The notes under the pieces are model-generated. The model was not told the origin of the DNA, ran no database searches, and saw nothing but the letters and a program-made list of their open reading frames with translations. The position numbers and the translations under genes were made by a program. A stretch of 64,000 nt of DNA from Phytomonospora endophytica (GTDB lineage: Bacteria > Actinomycetota > Actinomycetes > Mycobacteriales > Micromonosporaceae): positions 227,160-291,159 of the forward strand of contig NZ_JACHGT010000001.1 in assembly GCF_014202425.1 (NCBI RefSeq), given 5' to 3'. This document shows positions 61,401 to 64,000 of this stretch, piece by piece (the first letter of the stretch is position 1; each line of letters starts with the position of its first letter).

Positions 61401-64000
61401 GGAACAACGACGTCTCGCGGACCGAGTTCGTCTATGACGGTGCCGGACGGGTCACCGACGAGGTCTTCGTCGTCAAGGGGACGGAGAAGTGGCGCACGTC
61501 GACCCGGTTCGGCGGCGACACGAAGAACTGGATGACCACGGTGATCCCGCCGCAGGGCGGTACCGCGACATCTACATTGGACGACGCGCTTGGCCGCACG
61601 GTCGAGTTGCGCCAGTACCTCGATCGCAGCGGGACCGGCGCCTCCGACAAGTCCTTCTACGCCTACGCGGGCAACGGTCAGCTCGACAAGGTGACCGACC
61701 CGGCGGGCAACACGTGGGAATACGAGTACGACCTGCGTGGACGTCGTACCGCCCTGCACGACCCGGACACCGGCACCTCGACGACCACGTACAACGCCGG
61801 CGGGCAGGTCATCGCGAGCGTCGACGGGAACGGCGAGGCGCTGTCCTACGAGTACGACAGGCTCGGACGGCCCACGCTGACGCTGTCGGGCACGACGAAA
61901 CTGATCGAGCGCAGCTACGACGGCGCCGAGAACGGGATCGGCAAGCCGTGGAAGGCGACCCGGTGGGTCGACGGTCAGGCGTGGACGACCGAGAACCGCA
62001 AGTACAGCCCCGAAGGCCGTCCGACGCAGCTCTACACGCATCTGCCGGCCGCCGCGGGCGCGCTGGCGGGCTCCTACTGGGAGGCGTTCGCCTACAACGA
62101 GGACGGGAGCGTGCACACCTCCGAGGCGAAGGCCGTGGGGAGTCTGCGGTCGGAGATCATGACCTACTCCTACGACGAGATGGGCCGGGCCGGCCGCGTC
62201 ACCGGATGGGGCGGCGACTTCGGCTTCGGCAAGGTCTACGTCGACGAGGCCGTGTACTCGCCGTACGGGCAGCTGCTCCAGCGCAGGCTCGGGGACCCCG
62301 CCGACGTCGGCGGGACCTCCGGCCAGGTGTGGCAGACCTGGATCTATGAGGAGGGCACCGGAAGGCTCGGAGAGTTCTACCTCGACAAGGACACGGCGGG
62401 CGAGTTCGACGCCACGAACTACGGTGTCGCGGCTCTGTCCTACCGCTACGACCAGTCCGGGAACCTGCTGTCGATCGCCGACGATCCGGTGCACACCTCG
62501 GAGCGGCTGGACCCGGAACGGCAGTGCTTCCGCTACGACTACCTGGGCCGGCTCACCGAGGCGTGGGCGCAGGCCGGGGCGTCGGGGGAGTGCTCGGCCG
62601 GGACCGTCGGCGGGCCGGGCGCGTACCGGTCGTCGTACGGGTACGACAAGGTCGGCAACCGGACCGCCGAGACGAAGTGGACGCCGAGTGGGCCGGTCGA
62701 GAAGACCTACTCCTACGCCGAACCCGGTACGGAGCAGCCGCACGCGGTCGACGAGGTGACCTCGACGGGTGCCGCGACCGCGTTCACCTACGACCAGGCC
62801 GGGTTCACCACGGGCATCGACCGCGACGGCGCGGTGGACGTCTTGAACTGGGCGCCGACCGGGCGTCTGGAGTCGATCGAGTCGGCGGAGGGTACGGCGA
62901 AGTTCTTCGACAACGCCGACGGGCAGCGGCTGCTGCGCGTCGACGCCGACGGCGACATCACGGCGTGGGTCGCCGGTTACGAACTGAAGTACACCAAGGC
63001 GACGAGCAAGATCGAGGCCACGCGGTACTACACCCATGGTGGTGCGGCGGTCGGTGTTCGTAACGGGCTCGGGGACATCCTCTGGTTCGCCGGGGATCAC
63101 CACGGGACGAACCAGTGGATCGTCAACGGCGACACGCTGACGGCGACCGTGCAGCGCAGGGACCCCTTCGGGAACGTGCGAGGTGCGGGTGCGGACACGT
63201 GGCCTGACGATCGCGGCTTCGTCGGCGGGATCGAGAACGACGACGTGGGGATCACCACGGTCGGGGCACGCGAGTACGACCCGACGGTGGGGAGGTTCCT
63301 GTCGGCGGACCCGATCATGGATCTGACGGATCCGCAGCAGATCAACGGGTACGCGTACGGGAACAACGCGCCGACGGTGATGTCCGACGCGAGTGGGCTG
63401 AAGAGCGTGAAGAGTGGCTCGAAGGGCGGCGGGGCGAAGAAGGGAAAGCTGAAGAAGCCGAAGAAGAACCCGCCGCCGCCATCCGGCGGACAGGGACCGT
63501 CGAAGGGAGGCAAGGGACCGGTCCGCGGAGGCCGTGAGGCCGAGCCGCCGCGCCAGCCGCCGAAGGGCTTGCCCGACCGGTACGACTGGCAGCAGAAGGG
63601 GCCTCGCCCGGGGCCGCCGATCACGTACCCGGGTGGCCATGGGTTCGCGGTGGACAAGGAGTTCGGGACCATCCTCGGTTACATCTTCGGTGAGATGGAG
63701 ACCAACGCCGGCAGTACCGGCACGACCACGATGGCCGCCTGCCCGGGTGGCGGCGGCTATGCCAGCGTGGGCTGCAATACCGCCAGGGCGGCCTGGTGGT
63801 ACGGCAAGGTCCGCCCCGGTGGCCCGTGGGATCACAAGGGACCCATCGGCGAGTATCTCGGCGTGGGCGGCGACGACATCGCCAACCAGTACGTCAACGT
63901 CCCAGGTACCGACTACCAGGTGCGCTACGACCTGTGGTCGAACATCCACTACGGCTACGTCGGTTCGGCCGCCGGGTTCGGCGCGTCCACGCTCATCGAG
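58433..64000 (+). CDS. RHS/YD-repeat polymorphic toxin with Bacterial toxin 44-like tip (3' end outside window)
   Basis: The frame is open from GTG 58433 (GTGA overlap; TTG 58439 possible) to the window end, 1856 codons. It has a signal peptide (GVTGVMLLSVLVLSSSAVA), an insecticidal-toxin-like N-terminal region, many YD repeats (YDLRGRRTALHDPDTGTSTT, YDYLGRLTEAW), and the RHS core end REYDPTVGRFLSADP at 1613-1627. A Lys/Pro/Gly-rich linker (about 1656-1715) leads to a variable tip. The tip has AWWYGKVRPGGPWDHKGPIG (1787-1806) and WSNIHYGYVGSAAGFG, matching the Ntox44 predicted nuclease family. The tip's end and any immunity gene lie beyond 64000. Confidence 0.88.
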   Translation, partial: MTLRHVKTRAGGVTGVMLLSVLVLSSSAVADFERNPQSYSSTQVEAVSGAGSAFSDVAADWGGGAADAAGDANDGNWAATDLTASASWAQGGSSGAFSYTYDMRVPPASGPVPALALSYSSAEHDGRTSGSNNQASIVGDGWSYSPSFIERTYTSCADDKDGNQGDDPTGDRCWDGESPSITVTLDGVGTSLVKDDTTGKWRAADDDNWRVEYSGSPATAGGVSTEQWKITTTDGTVHHFGSVAGSRWTVPVFGNHSGEACYKSGNFKGSRCDQVYRWVLDKSVDVFGNFARYTYQTENGRYSPAVDSDTQASFIRDGWLQRIEYGLRTNASTVTTAKVEFTMADRCLSDCRESNGDPKKSKWPDTPWDVSCKAGSTCEEYSPAFFSAKRLVGVTTYVGANGAYSTVDSWALTHEFKNYGDAEQVVLWLAAVKHTGHVGGTATTPAVEFGGTFLPNRVDTGESFPGIWRPRLTSIKGETGGVTTINYTEPECGIGNMPSSAHQNSRRCFPSRYTPEGLSEPVDVYFHKYVVRSIAESDATGAGETVWRFYDYSTDGGGTGALWAWNDAEFVEKKDRDWNQWRGYAQVVTRVGDPADPGPQMRSRARYYRGLDGDRLPGGEKRSVTVTDTAGNTATDHRALSGMEWETASYDDTTPIGTETSWYWTSRTAKRSYEGGVIEAWLTGERRTDTRTLLAPSVWRTARTETAFDGYGRAISVDSMGDVAKSGDERCVRTTYADNTSVWLLDLMSTVESVSVGCTAPVNRPADLIGAARAYYDYSDSLTAQPKQGLMTRAEALESWSGGPVYKTVGTSTFDALGRELNTTDALGNLTKTAYTPEGGGPVTSTVTTNALGHVTTTTLAPAWGETTATLEPHSRRTVVALDPLGRRTAVWLPGRDPASEGANLKFAYNVSATTPTTVTTDKMIHDGSYVTSVALYDSLMRERQTQAETYGGRLITQTVYDSYGRARHSSDAVYNNESGPNGKLVWISRNNDVSRTEFVYDGAGRVTDEVFVVKGTEKWRTSTRFGGDTKNWMTTVIPPQGGTATSTLDDALGRTVELRQYLDRSGTGASDKSFYAYAGNGQLDKVTDPAGNTWEYEYDLRGRRTALHDPDTGTSTTTYNAGGQVIASVDGNGEALSYEYDRLGRPTLTLSGTTKLIERSYDGAENGIGKPWKATRWVDGQAWTTENRKYSPEGRPTQLYTHLPAAAGALAGSYWEAFAYNEDGSVHTSEAKAVGSLRSEIMTYSYDEMGRAGRVTGWGGDFGFGKVYVDEAVYSPYGQLLQRRLGDPADVGGTSGQVWQTWIYEEGTGRLGEFYLDKDTAGEFDATNYGVAALSYRYDQSGNLLSIADDPVHTSERLDPERQCFRYDYLGRLTEAWAQAGASGECSAGTVGGPGAYRSSYGYDKVGNRTAETKWTPSGPVEKTYSYAEPGTEQPHAVDEVTSTGAATAFTYDQAGFTTGIDRDGAVDVLNWAPTGRLESIESAEGTAKFFDNADGQRLLRVDADGDITAWVAGYELKYTKATSKIEATRYYTHGGAAVGVRNGLGDILWFAGDHHGTNQWIVNGDTLTATVQRRDPFGNVRGAGADTWPDDRGFVGGIENDDVGITTVGAREYDPTVGRFLSADPIMDLTDPQQINGYAYGNNAPTVMSDASGLKSVKSGSKGGGAKKGKLKKPKKNPPPPSGGQGPSKGGKGPVRGGREAEPPRQPPKGLPDRYDWQQKGPRPGPPITYPGGHGFAVDKEFGTILGYIFGEMETNAGSTGTTTMAACPGGGGYASVGCNTARAAWWYGKVRPGGPWDHKGPIGEYLGVGGDDIANQYVNVPGTDYQVRYDLWSNIHYGYVGSAAGFGASTLIE

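Noticed and set aside
58136..63949. 1937-codon open frame on the minus strand
   Set aside because: It is the shadow of the RHS gene: its translation is Arg/Val/Asp-rich with no known domain, while the plus strand encodes coherent YD repeats and an RHS core across the whole stretch.

Overview
This is a high-GC (about 70%) actinobacterial chromosome segment. Gene density is high, genes commonly overlap by ATGA or GTGA, and GTG/TTG starts are frequent. Many start codons follow a TANNNT box by only 6-7 bases, with no Shine-Dalgarno sequence, which suggests leaderless mRNAs. Two neighbourhoods match Mycobacterium-type synteny: glycosyltransferase / etfBA / cysteine desulfurase / mnmA / MetE-like, and Nif3 / DUF164 zinc ribbon / RNase H. 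I cannot name the genus.

0-8.8 kb: the first 34 codons of a leftward vanH-like D-lactate dehydrogenase diverge from a lone murF paralogue. They share a symmetrical, probably VanR-type, control region, so this looks like the edge of a glycopeptide-resistance locus. A NACHT STAND ATPase, a large secreted HExxH protein and an uncharacterised gene follow. 8.8-20.7 kb: a xylBA operon with an operator, a NarL-type two-component system with a membrane protein, a DUF4037 gene, an OmpR-type two-component system, and a divergent LolA-like lipoprotein/ABC exporter operon.

20.7-36.2 kb: a beta-helix membrane protein, an Rv3032-like glycosyltransferase, a kinase/PLDc_N/dTMP kinase operon, a 1.5-kb intergenic repeat field, etfBA, bioY, a LasA-type M23 peptidase, an XRE regulator, and cysteine desulfurase-mnmA-MetE-like. 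An inverted copy of the repeat unit follows bioY. 36.2-46.9 kb: a decayed trypsin-like protease fragment, a Sel1 protein, an AlkZ-like gene cut by an in-frame amber codon, an Lnt-like gene with an autoregulated TetR, a transporter/glycosyltransferase/DUF998 operon, an RNB exonuclease carrying two C-terminal double-stranded-RNA-binding domains, and a PPP-type phosphatase.

46.9-64 kb: a translationally coupled run of XRE-TPR regulator, tiny ORF, flavoprotein and Nif3-like gene, then zinc ribbon, RNase H and LuxR-type regulator. A secreted GH5 mannanase with FN3 and CBM2 modules follows. The window ends in a two-gene export/toxin locus: a 1350-residue LamG protein overlapping a giant RHS/YD-repeat protein. 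The RHS tip matches the Bacterial toxin 44 pattern, and the gene runs off the window. The long minus-strand frames opposite these two genes are shadows.
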